DNA of 64,000 nt from Dasysyrphus tricinctus. Taxonomy: Eukaryota > Arthropoda > Insecta > Diptera > Syrphidae. Shown one piece after another: positions 47,292-60,425 of this stretch. The position numbers were made by a program, and so were the translations under genes. The number at the start of each line of letters is the position of its first letter. Position 1 is the stretch's first letter. The notes under the pieces are model-generated. The model made no database searches. It was not told the origin of the DNA and worked only from the letters and a program-made list of their open reading frames with translations. The stretch is taken from assembly GCA_963921185.1 (NCBI GenBank), contig OY992531.1, forward strand, positions 137,593,686-137,657,685, written 5' to 3'.

Positions 47292-50200
47292 CTGAAAAAT
47301 AGCATATATGGACTTAGTATGTTCTTGCATGGGTTCATCGATATTTTCTAAACAGAAACAAATTCTTTTGTTCTCGATGACTGTCTAAGGCACACAAAGG
47401 CCTTTAAAATAGATTGGAATGCAAATTAGAAACTGATGTCTATTTGCGTAGGTATTCGTTTTTATTTTCTTGTATACAAACAGGTGAGTACGCACGTAAG
47501 CCTATCGAAAGTAACTTATCGAAAAAAACAGACACCGACAATGTATATTGAATTTTGTATAAACGAAAAGCCATTTGAATTATAATGTAGTGTTGTATTA
47601 TGTCCAAACGGGGTATTTGGTTCACGGTAAATATTTCTGGAGGAGATATAGGAAGACAACCTAAACGGTGCAACGGGGTTTCCTGGGCGGAACAAAGTAC
47701 CGAAGAAGAGAATTAAAAACCTTTGAACCCGAGAACCAGGCTGCTCAGATACTTTTGCTCCAGTCAGTCGTACTCTTATACCAGTCACCGAGTCACAGCC
47801 TCAACAAAAATAAAGTCTTTAAAAATAAAAAAAAAACAGAATCAAGTTTAATTTTTTAATTTTATTTAAAAAACAAAAACTTAAGTTGGTATATATATAA
47901 ATGTCAATCTTATATTTCCAGCTGCTTGTAAGGCTCAAAATTGTAACTTCTTTTAGATAGATAGACATTCTAAGTCTAGATTTTTTGCATTCGAGATTTT
48001 TTTTTCCAGATTTTTGAAATTCGAGATTATGCTTTCACACCACCTCAAAGGAATATTGTTGATCATAACCATCAGTACGACACTCCCGAAAATATGAAAG
48101 CCAAATCTGGAAGAAAGCGTCCTATTAATCGAAAACTTTGGAAACGGAATCAAGCTAAACGTTTAAAAAATTTAGGACAATCTTTTACTTCCCAAAAAGG
48201 TGTTTCAAGAGAAGAAAAACGTATGCTAAAAGGATGTAGAGAAACATGCAGGATGAAGTGTGAAAGCAAAATTTCAGATGGTGCCAGGTATGATCTTTTT
48301 AAAAGCTTTTATGAACTTGGATGCAGAACAAGGCAGTGGGACTTCTTGGCCAGGCTTGTTGAAAATAATGATAAAAAACAAGTTCTTGTTGGTGTAACTT
48401 CAAAAAGGACATGCACTAGAAAGTATAATTTAGTTTTCATTCAAGATAATAGTGAACACAAAGCCATGTTTGCCAAAAAATGTTCCTTAATACGTTTGCA
48501 ATCCCCGCACAAACGATCCGTGCCGTTTTTGAAAAGATTGCAATGAGCAATGGAACAACCATAAGTTCAGATAAAAGAGGGCAGCATTTAAGGCCAGTAA
48601 ATGAGTTAAGAGAAAACTCAAAAATGCTTGTAAAGGAACACATGAGTCCTTTCCATTAGTAGATTCTCATTACTGCCGAAAAGATTCGAAAAAAAAATAC
48701 TTAAGTAATGAAATTAAGTCAGTTGGACAAATGCTTCGTCTCTACGAAGAATAGTTTGAATCTAGAGATTTTTGTTTTAAATTCTGCAATATTATAATCT
48801 GCAACCTACTATTTCCCTTCAAAAAAGCACTTAAGTTCATTGAAAATTCCTTCATGCATTCGAGATAACAGCTTAAGTCCATTTAATTCTCTGTATGTGA
48901 GAATTTTCAATTTGCAATAGTAGCTTAAGTAACTTAAGATTTCTCAAAATACAAACAATTAATTTTAGTATTGATGAAAATATTGTAACAAACATAATTG
49001 TTGATCGTAGTTATACAAGCAGTTGTAAGTTGTAACATACAGTAAATATGAAAAGAACCGACGAGTGAAATCGTCAAAACCTTTCCAGTATATCCATAGA
49101 TAGTCAAACAGAAGAAAATAGATTTAAAAATAAGAGTCGGGGGTACTGTAGGTGGCAGGCAGAAATATACCAGAAAGAAACATGCAGCTGCGTTGCAGCT
49201 GTGCTGAACACCTGCCATATAGTAAAGAAAAGGAAACATGCAGCTGTGCTGAACACCTGCCATATAGTAGAGAAAAGGTTAACTTTTGGCGACAGTCAGT
49301 CGGTTCCTTACCAGAAAGAAATAATTCAAGAAGAATCATGCAGCTGCTCAGAGCAGGTGTCTTATATCGAGAAGTAGGAAGAGGGTAACTTGGGACAACA
49401 GCAAGTTTGTAGTTAGGTAGCATACCCACACAAATATATATAACTTTCAGAGAAGTGCTGAGAAGTTGAGATAGAATGAATTACATACACAAATATAGAA
49501 TTATAAGGATGATGGGAGGATCGAGGAACAAACGAACAAAAGGGGTTGATCGCGAATAATTTGATTGGCCCAGAAAGTATTTGGCATGGGTTAAAATAAA
49601 CAGAGATTAAATAAGGGTGGTTGTCGTCTTGTGATTGGACAGTTAAGTAAACTTGCGATAGAATGTAGGACTAAAAGGATATGTAGAAAAGGGGTGAGGC
49701 ATATCTTTCTCAGGATTAGTATAAAACTGGAAAGGCGAGTAACGATTATCATCATTCGAATGTCAGTCGTCATACGTTCGCGTCGGAAGTAGTTGAACGC
49801 TAATTATAAGTGGAATAGTTTAAAAAAAATAACTTTTTGATGATATGTAAAGGGTAACTTTACAGTTCAGATGTGGGGTCGAAACTACGTGCCCAATGCT
49901 ATAAAAAATAGTTAATTATTAAATATTAAAAACAAAAGATGAATTTAAAAATAGGAAACAGTGTCTGAAAAACATTTTTATAGTTGCGCTATAAAAACAA
50001 AATAAATTATTGAATATTAAAAACAAAAAGTGAATTTACAAAAAGAAACGTGTCTTGAAAAAAAATTATTATTACAGTGGCTATACAAAAAAAATTATTG
50101 AATACTAACAACAAAAAAGTGAAGTATCGAATAGAAAAAAGTGTCTTGAAAAAGGGATCATGACGTTATCTCGAATGACAAAAATCTCGAATGCAAAAAA

Positions 50201-51058
50201 TCTCGAAATAAAAAAATTAAAATCTCGAATGCAAAAATCTCGAACGCATAAAAATCTAGAATGTTCAAAAATCACGATAGACATAATCTCGAAAAAATCT
50301 CGAAAAACAAAAACAAATTCGATATTTTTTTTAGCATATCTCAAAAGTTAAGTCTTTGATAACACGCAAAAACTATAGTACTACTATGGAATAGCTTTTT
50401 GTAGTACGCGTAGTATGCGTTGTGACGCTAAGATAGCCACAAATTTTGATTACGAATGGTAGGATAGGAGTATCATAAGGAATAAAGAAGTAAGAATGAG
50501 AGGAGAATATTATTTTGATATACACTATAAAAATGGGAGTAAAGGAGACAAGGGAGTCAGCTGTTTTTGGAATTATATTTATATATATTATATTATAGTA
50601 AATAGAATAGGAGAGAAAATGGAAAAATATTTGCAATGCCTATTTCTGTTGAGCATTATACATACATCGCATATTTTGTTTTGAATTTAAGAATTGATTT
50701 GTTTATTTCGAATAGAGATGGTTATATGTAGGTGTATGTCTATAAAGAGATGTATGTATGTACTATCGTATGCTATTATTTTTTTTTGCTGAGGCATTGA
50801 TTTGAAAACTTTCAATTTTTGTGAAAAAATCAAATAAATAATCCGCAACGTTGTTAGTTTTCACTATCTTTTTGTGGGAATCCTCGAGCAGTGTTGCGAT
50901 ATTTTGGGATTCATTCTATAAAATGCCATTTTGTCTCGTTGAGTAGAATATTTAAATATTAAAGTTTTAATAAATATTTTTTTGGAATTTAAATAAAAAT
51001 AACGTTGCTAGCTTTATTTTTCAATGGTTTTGAAGAATTAATCGGTTTAATATTATGG
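47292..51058. repeat. Inner arm of the central inverted repeat, right side
   Basis: Reverse complement of 37,122-40,872 with scattered single-base changes and small indels. Its outer edge runs through CTCTATCT (51,059-51,066) into sequence matching the left flank of the 4.3-kb element, giving the empty site for that insertion. It contains the mirror images of the motif cluster, tandem repeats and possible SINE. Confidence 0.93.
48094..48754 (+). pseudogene. Type B transposase fragment (copy B4)
   Basis: Mirror of B2: RKLWKRNQAKRLKN, SREEKRML, CRMKCESKISDGARYD. A small deletion in CACAAAGCCATG (B2 has AAAGTCCATG) shifts the frame after DNSEHK, ending the first frame near 48,546. DKRGQHLRPVNEL and SHYCRKDSKKKYL follow in other frames. 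Truncated at TAG 48,752 before the catalytic part. Confidence 0.75.
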
Positions 51059-51600
51059 CTCTATCTTGAACTATTGACAAACTCTTCTATGTCTATGCCC
51101 TAGTTCATTTAAAAAGTAAGCAGAAAATCTCTAAGGCTAGTCGCACAAGTTGAACGATGAGTACGCACGTAAGCCTATGGAAAGTAACTTATCGAAAAAA
51201 ACAGACAGCGACAATGTATATTGAATTTTGTATAAACGAAAAGCCATTTAAATTATAATGTAGTGTTGTATTATGTCGAAACGGGGTATTTGGTTCACGG
51301 TAAAAATTTCTTTAGGAGATATAGTTTTCTTCAGTTATTCTGGCTGTCTTCTTTCCAATTAATCATTACATTAACCTGCTTGATGATGGCCATTGTATTC
51401 TGAAACATTTATGGATCTGCATTTGGATAAGATCACGTATTTTATGACGTATAATGTGTTCTTACTGGGATCATGACGTTATCGCGAATGACAAAAATCT
51501 CGAAAATATGAAAATGAAAAATATAGCAAAAAATAAATAACAATATAAGCTATATACAATTCAAAACTAATAGCAGTGCCAACAGTCTGACATTGTCACA

Positions 51601-51785
51601 GTGTCGAGTTTTTTCGGCCTTAAGTTTGGCAGTGGCACTTTTTTAGATAATCTTTGTTTTGAGTGTGACAGTGCAAAAATATACAGCTGCCCAAGAAAAT
51701 ATCGAAAACTTTGGAAACGGAATCAAGCCAAGCGTTTAAAAAACTCAGGACAATCTTTTACTTCCCAAAAAAAGGGGTTTCAAGA
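51601..51785 (+). pseudogene. Type B transposase N-terminal fragment fused to satellite (copy B7)
   Basis: Mirror image of 32,086-32,266: CDSAKIYSCPRKYRKLWKRN, then GAAACACAACCATATACC, where satellite begins. Confidence 0.72.
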
Positions 51786-51966
51786 GAAGAGAAACACAAC
51801 CATATACCAAAATTTTTGCACACTCAAAACTTATCGTATATATACAAAACTGTTCAATCGGTTATTGCGTTCAGGAGTTATAAGCGATTTTTGAATATTT
51901 TTACTTCCCGAAGGGTGGCAACACTCAACCATATACCAACATTTTTGCACACTCAAAACCTATCAT
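51780..51966 (-). repeat. Satellite, about 1.4 reverse monomers
   Basis: Mirror image of 31,903-32,085, ending in TATATAT before CGTCGTTCTCATAAGCAGAC. Confidence 0.93.
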
Positions 51967-52405
51967 ATATATCGTCGTTCTCATAAGCAGACCTAGTAAC
52001 TCCACCTTTTACTAAAAATGACTTTTTGATTGCCATTTTATAGAAAATTCGTCAGTGAAGCAACCCACAAAACTTGGTTTTTCTTTTAAAACTTTAAATA
52101 AGTTTAAATTTAAATTTTAAATAGCACGTAACTCCATTTTTATTCTGTTCCCGGGAAAAGCTTGTAACTTCAACGAGAAGACTACTTAGCAAACCGCGTA
52201 ACTATTCATGTTAAGTAAAACTCGTAACTCCATTAAATGCAGTTTAATTTACACCACATTTCTTTAATTTATAAACGAAGGCTGACAATTTCTTCAGAAA
52301 ACCTCGTAACTTCAGATGAAACTGATAACAATTCCTCGTAACTCCTATAAAACAAAAAATATTATTTTTTTGTTTAAAACATTGTATTTATATTAAAACC
52401 ATTAT
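51967..52405. mobile_element. Family 1 element, truncated copy 4
   Basis: Mirror image of 31,464-31,902 with the same truncation point (AACCATTATCATTAA), so both descend from one truncated ancestor. Confidence 0.75.
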
Positions 52406-52407
52406 CA

Positions 52408-52806
52408 TTAAAAATTCAATAAACATTTGCGGTGTGTTTTGTTCGATAAGCTTCTTCCGTGGGCTTCTTTTTTTGCTACAGTGGATTTTCGTTGAAAATT
52501 CATGTAAGTTGAACTGAACTTTAAACAAATTGCGTATGACAAAGCCCTCACTATGTCACTGATGAGTAAGCCGAGCGAAACGCCAATTTGTAGGACTAAA
52601 GGCCTTAGAAAGCTATTTTGAATCAATAAATCAACAAGTCCAATCCTTAATGCTAAGTCTTCTACTTGGCTGATTTTTTCAGTAGTAGAGGAAGTTAGGG
52701 TATTGTGGTGTACATGTTTGTATTTTTGATTTAACACAACAAGTTTTTGGGCATTTAAAAAACCATCATTGCAAAAGGTTGGGTAATGTGGTATACTATA
52801 TCCCAT
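52408..52806 (-). other. Conserved block with a 132-aa open frame, copy 3 (unrecognised)
   Basis: Mirror of 31,065-31,463, differing at a couple of residues (GLLIS for GLRIS, ICLKF for ICFKF). Confidence 0.35.
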
Positions 52807-53193
52807 TAGGAATAGTATTCCATTAGCCGAAACTATATTTTTACTAAAAATAATATAAAATTTAAAATAAATACTTTAAACCAAAACGAATTAAGTAACG
52901 GTAATGATTGATATATTTTTCGATGGATTGAGAAATTGGTTTGGATCCCAATTTTTTAAAGCGCACACACTACTTTTTGTTTCACCAACAAAGAACTCAG
53001 CTGCACACATCTACGGATCTCAGCAATTTGGGGGAATTAATGGACGATTTTAGATTTGTTTAAATACGCATTACTAATTTTACTATAATCACCGTCTGCT
53101 GCATCAAGACATCAAGAACCGTTGTAGAAATATGCTTCGTTTCTTAAATAACTGCCTATACCACATTACCCACATATACCACACTGCCCCAAC
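52778..53193. mobile_element. Candidate GTTGGG-ended element, mirror copy
   Basis: Inverse of 30,678-31,093, with the same end sequences and an A/T-rich interior. Followed at 53,240-53,336 by the mirrored MULE-type subterminal fragment. Confidence 0.45.
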
Positions 53194-53340
53194 TTACTCT
53201 ATATAGTATTTGTGTTATAAAACCTTCTTATATAGAAACTATGCCTGGCCCTAAAAAAGCGGGATTATAATAAACGTGACTATAAAAAGCGTGATTAAAG
53301 AAACAGGATTTAAAAAAACAGGTTATAAGAGGCTTGATAT

Positions 53341-56139
53341 ATGTCTATTAGAATCAAAAGCAACGTATTCCACTTTTTCTAGTTTTGAGATAATTAAAAA
53401 AAACGTTTTTAAGGACGTGGCCTTAATTATTCTATGAACTAATTTGTGTTTATATTTATGCTTAGATCTCCGATTCTAAATGCATATCGATTTTTCTTGG
53501 CGGTCAAAAGGTTTTGGAATTATTTAACAATGCATTTTGGAATAGCGTTGTTTTGAAAATCACAATCTGGAATAGATGCGTTTTGAAATTTTCTTTTCGG
53601 AATAGATTGTTTTTGAAAATAAAACGGAACTTATTTTTGGATTATGTTTAAATTTTATTGTTTATTGGTTTATGTTTAAAAAGTAAATAAATAAAATAAT
53701 AAATTAACTCAAACAAACAAAAACAAAATTCATATACATTTATTACAATAACAACAGTATTGTGAAAAAGTTAACATATCTTTTAGAAGCTGTTAATATA
53801 AATTTTTGGGAAAAATTTAAGAATTAGTGAAAAAGTAAAAATAAAGTAAAAAATTAAGTAAAGACTTAAATTAAATCAAATTCTAATGGAAGTATCTGGT
53901 TCTTGGAGTTCACAAATAGGGTCACCATCGATGTTGTCTGGTTCCTCATGTGTATCATTTACATCTAAAATATCCTTGTAAAACTTGAGCAATGGCAAGG
54001 ATTTCCAATCAGACCCAAAATGTTTTTTTAATAAATTGTCAACGTCATTCAGCTTTGCATCTTTAAGTTTAACTCCTACTGGCAGTCTTTTCGGAGCCAT
54101 CGAAGAAAAATGTTTGCCCTTTGTGTTTGGTTTTGCTTCACCCCGAACACCAATGACGTTTGATTTACCTCTTTTTAAAATAAACCTTTTCGATGCGTTG
54201 AATTTAAAATGCCAGGCTGATGTTGGCTTGGTAAGTTTTAGAACTTCGTCTTTAAAATCCAGAACTGGACATTCATCAGCTCCCAAGTTCACTACAGTCC
54301 CATGTTCTTTGTAAATAGTCAAATACTGATCAACAGCCACGATTGTTTCCTTAGCTTTAACTTTTTTCTCAATTTGAGCAAATACTCTATCAGGTGGAAT
54401 GTAGGAGTGTCCAGGTATAGGGAAAACCAATTCAATAGTGTTAACATGACGTGGAGCTTTGTTTGCCAGCCAGTACTCACACATACCTATCATAATCGAG
54501 TTTTTGTTCTGCCCACCACATCCATCTGCAACCAATCGAATCGTTTTTATGCCTTCAAGACTTGTAAAACTAAGTTGGTGAAATACAGCAGAGGCAATTT
54601 CATTTGAGCCTTTTGGTCTGTTGTTTTCCGTCCAATAATATAAAAATACATTTTCCTTGGTAAGAGATGATTGAGATGTACCTATAACAAGGCCAAAAAG
54701 ATGCAAATATATCTGCCGACTATAGTACGCTGCTTGGTCAGAAACTTTAGGAAGTGTCATGTTTTTCTGGCAATCAAAAGACATTGTCAACAAATCATCC
54801 CTTTCCTCTTTTAACATTTCAAAAAACGCTTTTCCTCGTAATTTATGGATTCTAAGTTTAGTCATCAACTGAACTTTCTTTTCTTCATCTCACTCAAATT
54901 TTAAAAGTTCCTTTAGTTGAAGACATGATGAACAAACATCTGATGAAGGGGCTTTAAATCCAAGATTGAAGCGTGTATTGAAAACCATCCGGAAAAAACT
55001 CATTTTACATTGATTGAGCTCATGACTCTGATTAAAAGCACTCCACATTTTATTTATGGAAAGTTCTCCTGGTAGATACTGTCGCTTTGCTGTCCTACTA
55101 CGGCAATAATGTACCTCAATGGTTTTATACTGTTTTATAAAGTTAATAATCATTTCCTTCGTGTCTGCTAGCTTCAAGCTCTTATGATCCCCACCACGAT
55201 TTTCCGATGGAACTGCACCTGTTTTAAAATGGTTACTGCAAATATTTCTTACTCGGCTGGATGAAACTCCAATGATATTTAAAAATGTCTTCTGGCAAAC
55301 TTTAACTGTGTGCTTCTGTCTAGTTCTGACAGTGTAAGTTACAGAAAATTGTTTCCTTGGGCCAGTCTTCAGGTTTCGGTCAGTACGTTCAGGTTTTGTT
55401 ATGCGGCAGTAGCTCAAAATAAATGCATCCTGCGAATGTTTTGAAGGTATTGTGTAAAAGCCGTTCGAAAAATATAATGCGTCAGCTGCTTTCAATGATC
55501 GGCACTTATATGAACCACCTCTATGGTTGCACGTGGGCATTATTGGCAATTGTTTTCGTTTGTACCTATTTAATAATATTGATATGCACACCTATCTATG
55601 TATTTATGTTCACCAAAGATTTGCTTACCGCTTTACTTTAGCTAGGTCACATTTTCTATTTCCAATATTTACATTCCTTTTTCGAGGGTATACAGCAAGA
55701 ACAGGTGATTCGATGGATTCCATGGTTGCACTTTTTTTATATATTTACTATTATTAGTAAAGCATCCGCTCTCAACAACACAAAAGAACTAACTGAAAAT
55801 GCTGAGTTCATGCATGAAAGTTTGACAGTAATTGATTTTCGCGCCAAATTTGGAATACAATCGTTTTGATTCAAACACAAAAAAAAAATTGAATTTAGGT
55901 TGGAATAAAGCTACTTTGATTCTTAAGTGGAATAGAGTTGTTTTGATTCAAAACGGTCTGAGGAATAAGTTGCTTTTGATTCAAACCCCTATTATCAAAT
56001 CATAATACCTCTGGAATAAGATGACTTTTGAAACTTTTGAAAACAGCCACAGATAGATTTTAAAAAAATGAGTTAAACTGCATCGTTAACTCATTTTTTT
56101 CGAAAAGTGGAATACGTTGCTTTTGATTCTAATAGACAC
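53341..56139 (-). mobile_element. Type A transposon (family 3), copy 3, complete
   Basis: 2799 bp between ATAT (53,337-53,340) and ATAT (56,140-56,143). Both 36-bp TIRs are present and there is no nested insertion. Best reference copy of the family in this window. Confidence 0.9.
53876..55723 (-). pseudogene. DUF7869-like transposase, type A (copy A3)
   Basis: Exon 1 is 55,723-55,629 and exon 2 is 55,565-53,876, with the same intron, the same TGA (54,890-54,892 on the minus strand) and the same motifs as A1. It lies in a complete element, so apart from the TGA nothing visible prevents function. Differences between the copies are a handful of substitutions. Confidence 0.8.
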
Positions 56140-56525
56140 ATATCGTACCCAACTCGTATATATTTAATTTTTGGAAAAAATATAGTTTCGGCTAGTATGG
56201 TATACTAACAGTAGGCTAATTGGGTATAGCATACCACATTACTCAACCTAAAATTGTTAACCTGCGTAAGTCGACTTTTGGGCCGTATAATCTCTTCTGA
56301 TCCTCTGCAATTTAACGTGCATCTTTAATGAAATATTTCCTTTGTACGGCAGTTTCTTTATCAATTTATCGTGAAGTTTTCATGAAATATTTCCTTTGTA
56401 CGGTAGTTCCTTTATCATTCAAGTAACGCTTCAGTTTTTCTAAAATCAACACTTGCTTTACTTGTTAATTTCAGAGATTATGCGCCTCAAAATGCGTGAT
56501 TAATAAAAAGTGTGGGAATATAAAT

Positions 56526-57299
56526 GAATCGGTGAGAAGAAAAAGGAAAACATTCCACAAATCATAGTTCGTGGCAAATCGAAAAAAACTGTTTGTTGCC
56601 AAAACTAAAAGTTACTTTCGAAAACTTATTAAGGAACAAATGTCGAACTAGCATTCAGAAGTAACTTACCAAAAACTTGGGTGTAAAATTATTGAAGGTG
56701 AGCCCAGAATTTACTGATAAAGGGGGTGGAATGTTTTCCTTTTTCCACTCAATTGGTAAAAAATTAACACAAACGATTTTAAACTAATTTTTTTATTTAA
56801 ACAATACAAAAAATAGATACAAAATACTAGAATATATTATTATTCCAATACAGTGAAAATAAAAAAAATGACGAATTAACAACAACACTTTATTTACTAC
56901 CGTTATTTATTGTAATTGTGATAAAAAGAACTTTAAAAATCCCCTTCATCACTTTTGGCGATATTCGATGTTTTTCGAACTTTTCAGAGACCGCGCGTAC
57001 AAAAACTTAGAAAAGCTAGTTTTTCAAGATATTGAATAAATTTAAACAATAATAATAGTCAAAATTTGAATATTTAAACAGAAAATTTCAAACTTTGAGT
57101 GGAAAAAGGAAAATATTCCTGTAATGTTTTCCTTTTTCCACTCAAAAAGATTTTGTTTGCTCATTTAAAGGCATAGGTTTTATTGGAATGATTTCCTTTT
57201 TAGGCTCATTAGGTGCGCTATGTAAATATCTACATTTCTGCATTTTTAGTTCAATTTCGCAATTTTGTGGAATGTTTTCCTTTTTCTTCTCACCGATTC
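56526..57299. mobile_element. Family 4 element, copy 3
   Basis: 774 bp, GAATCGG...CCGATTC, flanked by AAAT (56,522-56,525; 57,300-57,303). Duplicated with the block. Confidence 0.9.
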
Positions 57300-57849
57300 A
57301 AATGGTTCAGAGTTTTCTTGGCAAAGCAGATTTATATAATGACTAATAGGATAGAAAGCCCGTGAGAAACTACATCTTATTAAAAATTAGAGTTTAAAAG
57401 TATTAAACTAGACCATGTGCTCCATCACAGTCTATAATGTTTCTTATATCTTGAATTATTGACAAACTCTTCTATTTCTATGCCCTAAGTTCATTTAAAA
57501 AGTAAGCAGAAAATCTCTAAGGCTAGTCGCACAATCTGAGCGATGAGTACGCACGTAAGCCTATCGAAAGTAACTTATCGAAAAAAACAGACACCGACAA
57601 CGTATATTGAATTTTGTATAAACGAAAAGCCATTTGAATAAGATCACGTATTTTATGACGTATAATGTGTTCTTACTGGGATCATGACGTTATCTCGAAT
57701 CAAAAATCTCGAAAATATGAAAATGAAAAATATATCAAAAAAATAAATAACAATATAAGCTATATACAATTCAAAACTAATACCAGTGCCAACAGTCTGA
57801 CATTGTCACAGTGTCGAGTTTTTTCGGCCTTAAGTTTGGTAGTGGCACC

Positions 57850-59554
57850 TTTTAGATAATCTTTGTTTTGAGTGTGACAGTGCAAAAATATACAGCTGTC
57901 CAAGAAAATATCGAAAACTTTGGAAACGGAATCAAGCTAAGCGTTTAAAAAATTCAGGACAATCTTTTACTTATCAAAAAAAGGTGTTTCAAAAGAAGAA
58001 AAACGTATGCTAAGAGGATGTAGAGAAACATGCAGGATGAAGTGTGAAAGCAAAATTTCAGATGGTGCCAGGTATGATCTTTTTAAAAGCTTTTATGAAC
58101 TTGGATGCAGAACAAGGCAGTGGGACTTCTTGGCCAGGCTTGTTGAAAATAATGATAAAAAACAAGTTCTTGTTGGTGTAACTTCAAAAAGGACATGCAC
58201 TAGAAAGTATAATATAGTTTTCATTCAAGACAATAGCGAACACAAAGTCCATGTTTGCCAAAAAATGTTCCTTAATACGTTTGCAATCCCCGCACAAACG
58301 ATCCGTACCGTTTTTGAAAAGATTGCAATGAGCAATGGAACAACCATAAGTTCAGATAAAAGAGGGCAGCATTTAAGGCCAGTAAATGAGTTAAGAGAAA
58401 ACTCAAAAAAAAATACTTAAGTAATGAAATTAAGTCAGTTGGACAAATGTTTCGTCTCTACGAAGAATGGTTTGAATCTAGAGATTATGATTTAATGTAT
58501 AAGGTAACATTGAGGCAGTAACGTGACATCTTCAATTTTTAATTTAATTTAAGCTTTTATGTTCCAAAAAAAGACCAGTGCGATTTCTGTATGAAATTCG
58601 AAAACATTACTCCCGAAGAAAATGAAAATGATCGACATTTATTCAACAAAAAAAATGCTCGAGAGTTAAAAGATGTAGATAAAATAGCTGCACAAGCTTC
58701 ATCAGCCACTGTTCCTTTCCACTCCTACTACCAATTCAAGCTGCTTTTATTATAAAAGAAAACTACGTTTATAATTTCACGGTTTATGAACTTGCCTCTC
58801 ATGAAACCAATTGCTATGTTTGGGATGAAACCATTGCAAGAAAGGGGTGTATAGAGGTTTCAAACTGTCTTCTCAAATTTATTGAAGAATACGTTGCAAG
58901 AGGTGTACTTAACTTCCATTTTTGGTCCGACAATTGTGGTGGATAAAATAAGAACAAGGTTTTGTTCGGGTTTTTTGCATGGGCATCCAAAAACTTTAAT
59001 ATAAACATCATTCATAGATTTTTAGAGAAAGGCCATACCCAAAACGAGGGTGATAAAAAGTCAGAAAAATAAAATAATCTACACACCAATCCAATGGTAT
59101 TCAATTATAATGAATGCAAAGACCAAAGAACCGCGTTACAAAGTTCAGAAATGATACAAGATGATTTCAAAGATTTTAAAATTTTCTCAAATTCTCTCAA
59201 CTGGATAAAAAATACCGAAAACAAAAACTGACAGTAAGCAAAACTCGTGAAGTATATTTCAATGCTGAAAACATTATGAAATTAAATACAAATACTTTTT
59301 TGAGGATGAATTCAAAATAATAGAATTAAACGCTGCAAAAACTAAAAAAAAAACAAGTACCGATCGAAAAAATTTCCGTAGGAAGAGTTTGAACCAGTTT
59401 ACAAGAACCTAGTGCCGTTTCCACTGAATAATATTTGGACCTAATTTGGCTTTGCGAACAAAATCTTATTCCTTTAACTTATCAGGAATTCTACAGGACA
59501 TTAAAAACAGCATCTTCTGTTCCAGCTGCATCAGATAACGAAAATGATGACTAA
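57850..59554 (+). pseudogene. Type B transposase pseudogene, most complete copy (B5)
   Basis: Segments in order: KYRKLWKRNQAKRLKN (57,910), frameshift near 57,980, CRETCRMKCESKI, CTRKYNIVFIQDNSEHKVHV, DKRGQHLRPVNEL, KYLSNEIKSVGQM, FYVPKKDQCDFCMKFENI (58,560), NYVYNFTVYELASHET, FHFWSDNCGG followed by QNKN in another frame (58,915-58,955), RFLEKGHTQNEGD, and a C-terminal YLDLIWLCEQNLIPL ending at TAA 59,552-59,554. It keeps the region that B3 lost. The SHYCR segment is missing, and several frame breaks make it inactive. It parallels the intact 721-aa gene along its whole length. Confidence 0.82.
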
Positions 59555-60167
59555 ATCAACATAATCATATTATGGAAACAATGTGAACTTGTTATTTTTT
59601 GTTTTTGTTTCTTTTTTTTAGATAAATAAAAAGTTGATCTTTAATAGTTGTTTTTATTATTTGCATATTCATAAATTATACATTGAATATGCAAAAGGTT
59701 CAAGGTAAACAATTCTAAGTAACACTTAGGGCCCTGTGTTCTTAATATGCTGCAACCACTTTCATACTAAGTCAACCTAAAATAGATTTCAAGTATATTC
59801 TTTCCGTGCAGTTTAATACTAACATGACATAGAATTATTTAAATAAAGAGCTTAACACAAATAACTATACCAACTCCAATTTAACCTAGAAGACGCATCA
59901 ACACAGATTCCAAAAACTAGGATACAAATAATAAAATGATTGATGTATTCAGCTCACAAATCGATTAAGTAAGAAAAAAGTTATACTCAAAATATACTAA
60001 CAAAACTTTGAAGTCTCTCCTGAAAAATAGCATATATGGACTTAGTATGTTCTTGCATGGGTTCATCGATATTTTCTAAACAGAAACAAATTCTTTTGTT
60101 CTCGATGACTGTCTAAGGCACACAAAATTCGCCCAAATTGCTGAGATCCGTAGATGTGTGCAGCTGA
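59555..60167. other. Spacer between type B pseudogene and MULE-like element, no gene seen
   Basis: Mirror of 22,746-23,349. A/T-rich; AAAAAGTTGATCTTTAATAG and TTAATATGCTGCAACC are shared with 46,900-47,400. No feature supported. Confidence 0.6.
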
Positions 60168-60345
60168 GTTTTTTGTGGGTTGGGTACGGGAGCCCGTTTT
60201 TGAGAATCCTGTTTTTTAAAATCCCGCCTTTAAAATCCCGTTTTTCTTTATATCGTTTTTTAAAATCCCGCTTTTTTAAAAATCCTGCTTTTAAAATCCC
60301 GATTTTCAAAATACCGTTTTTTAAATTCCCGTTTTTATAATCCCG

Positions 60346-60425
60346 CTTTTCGAATCAACACAAGGTGTTTTATTTTAAAAATCGCGCGATTTTTAAAATA
60401 AAACACCTTGTGTTGATTCGAAAAG
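60346..60425. repeat. 80-bp palindrome, mirror copy
   Basis: Same palindrome as 22,489-22,567 with one extra T near the centre (CGCGCGATTTTT). Confidence 0.95.

Larger units (their letters stand above)
40873..47398. repeat. Triplicated block, direct copy (others at about 22.8-30.5 kb inverted and 53.4-60.1 kb direct)
   Basis: Order in each: type A transposon, GTTGGG-type remnant, family 4 element, type B pseudogene, spacer. This copy and the one at 53.4-60.1 kb are direct repeats offset by about 12,542 bp. The left-arm copy is inverted and carries the extra Helentron-like insertion. Confidence 0.9.
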
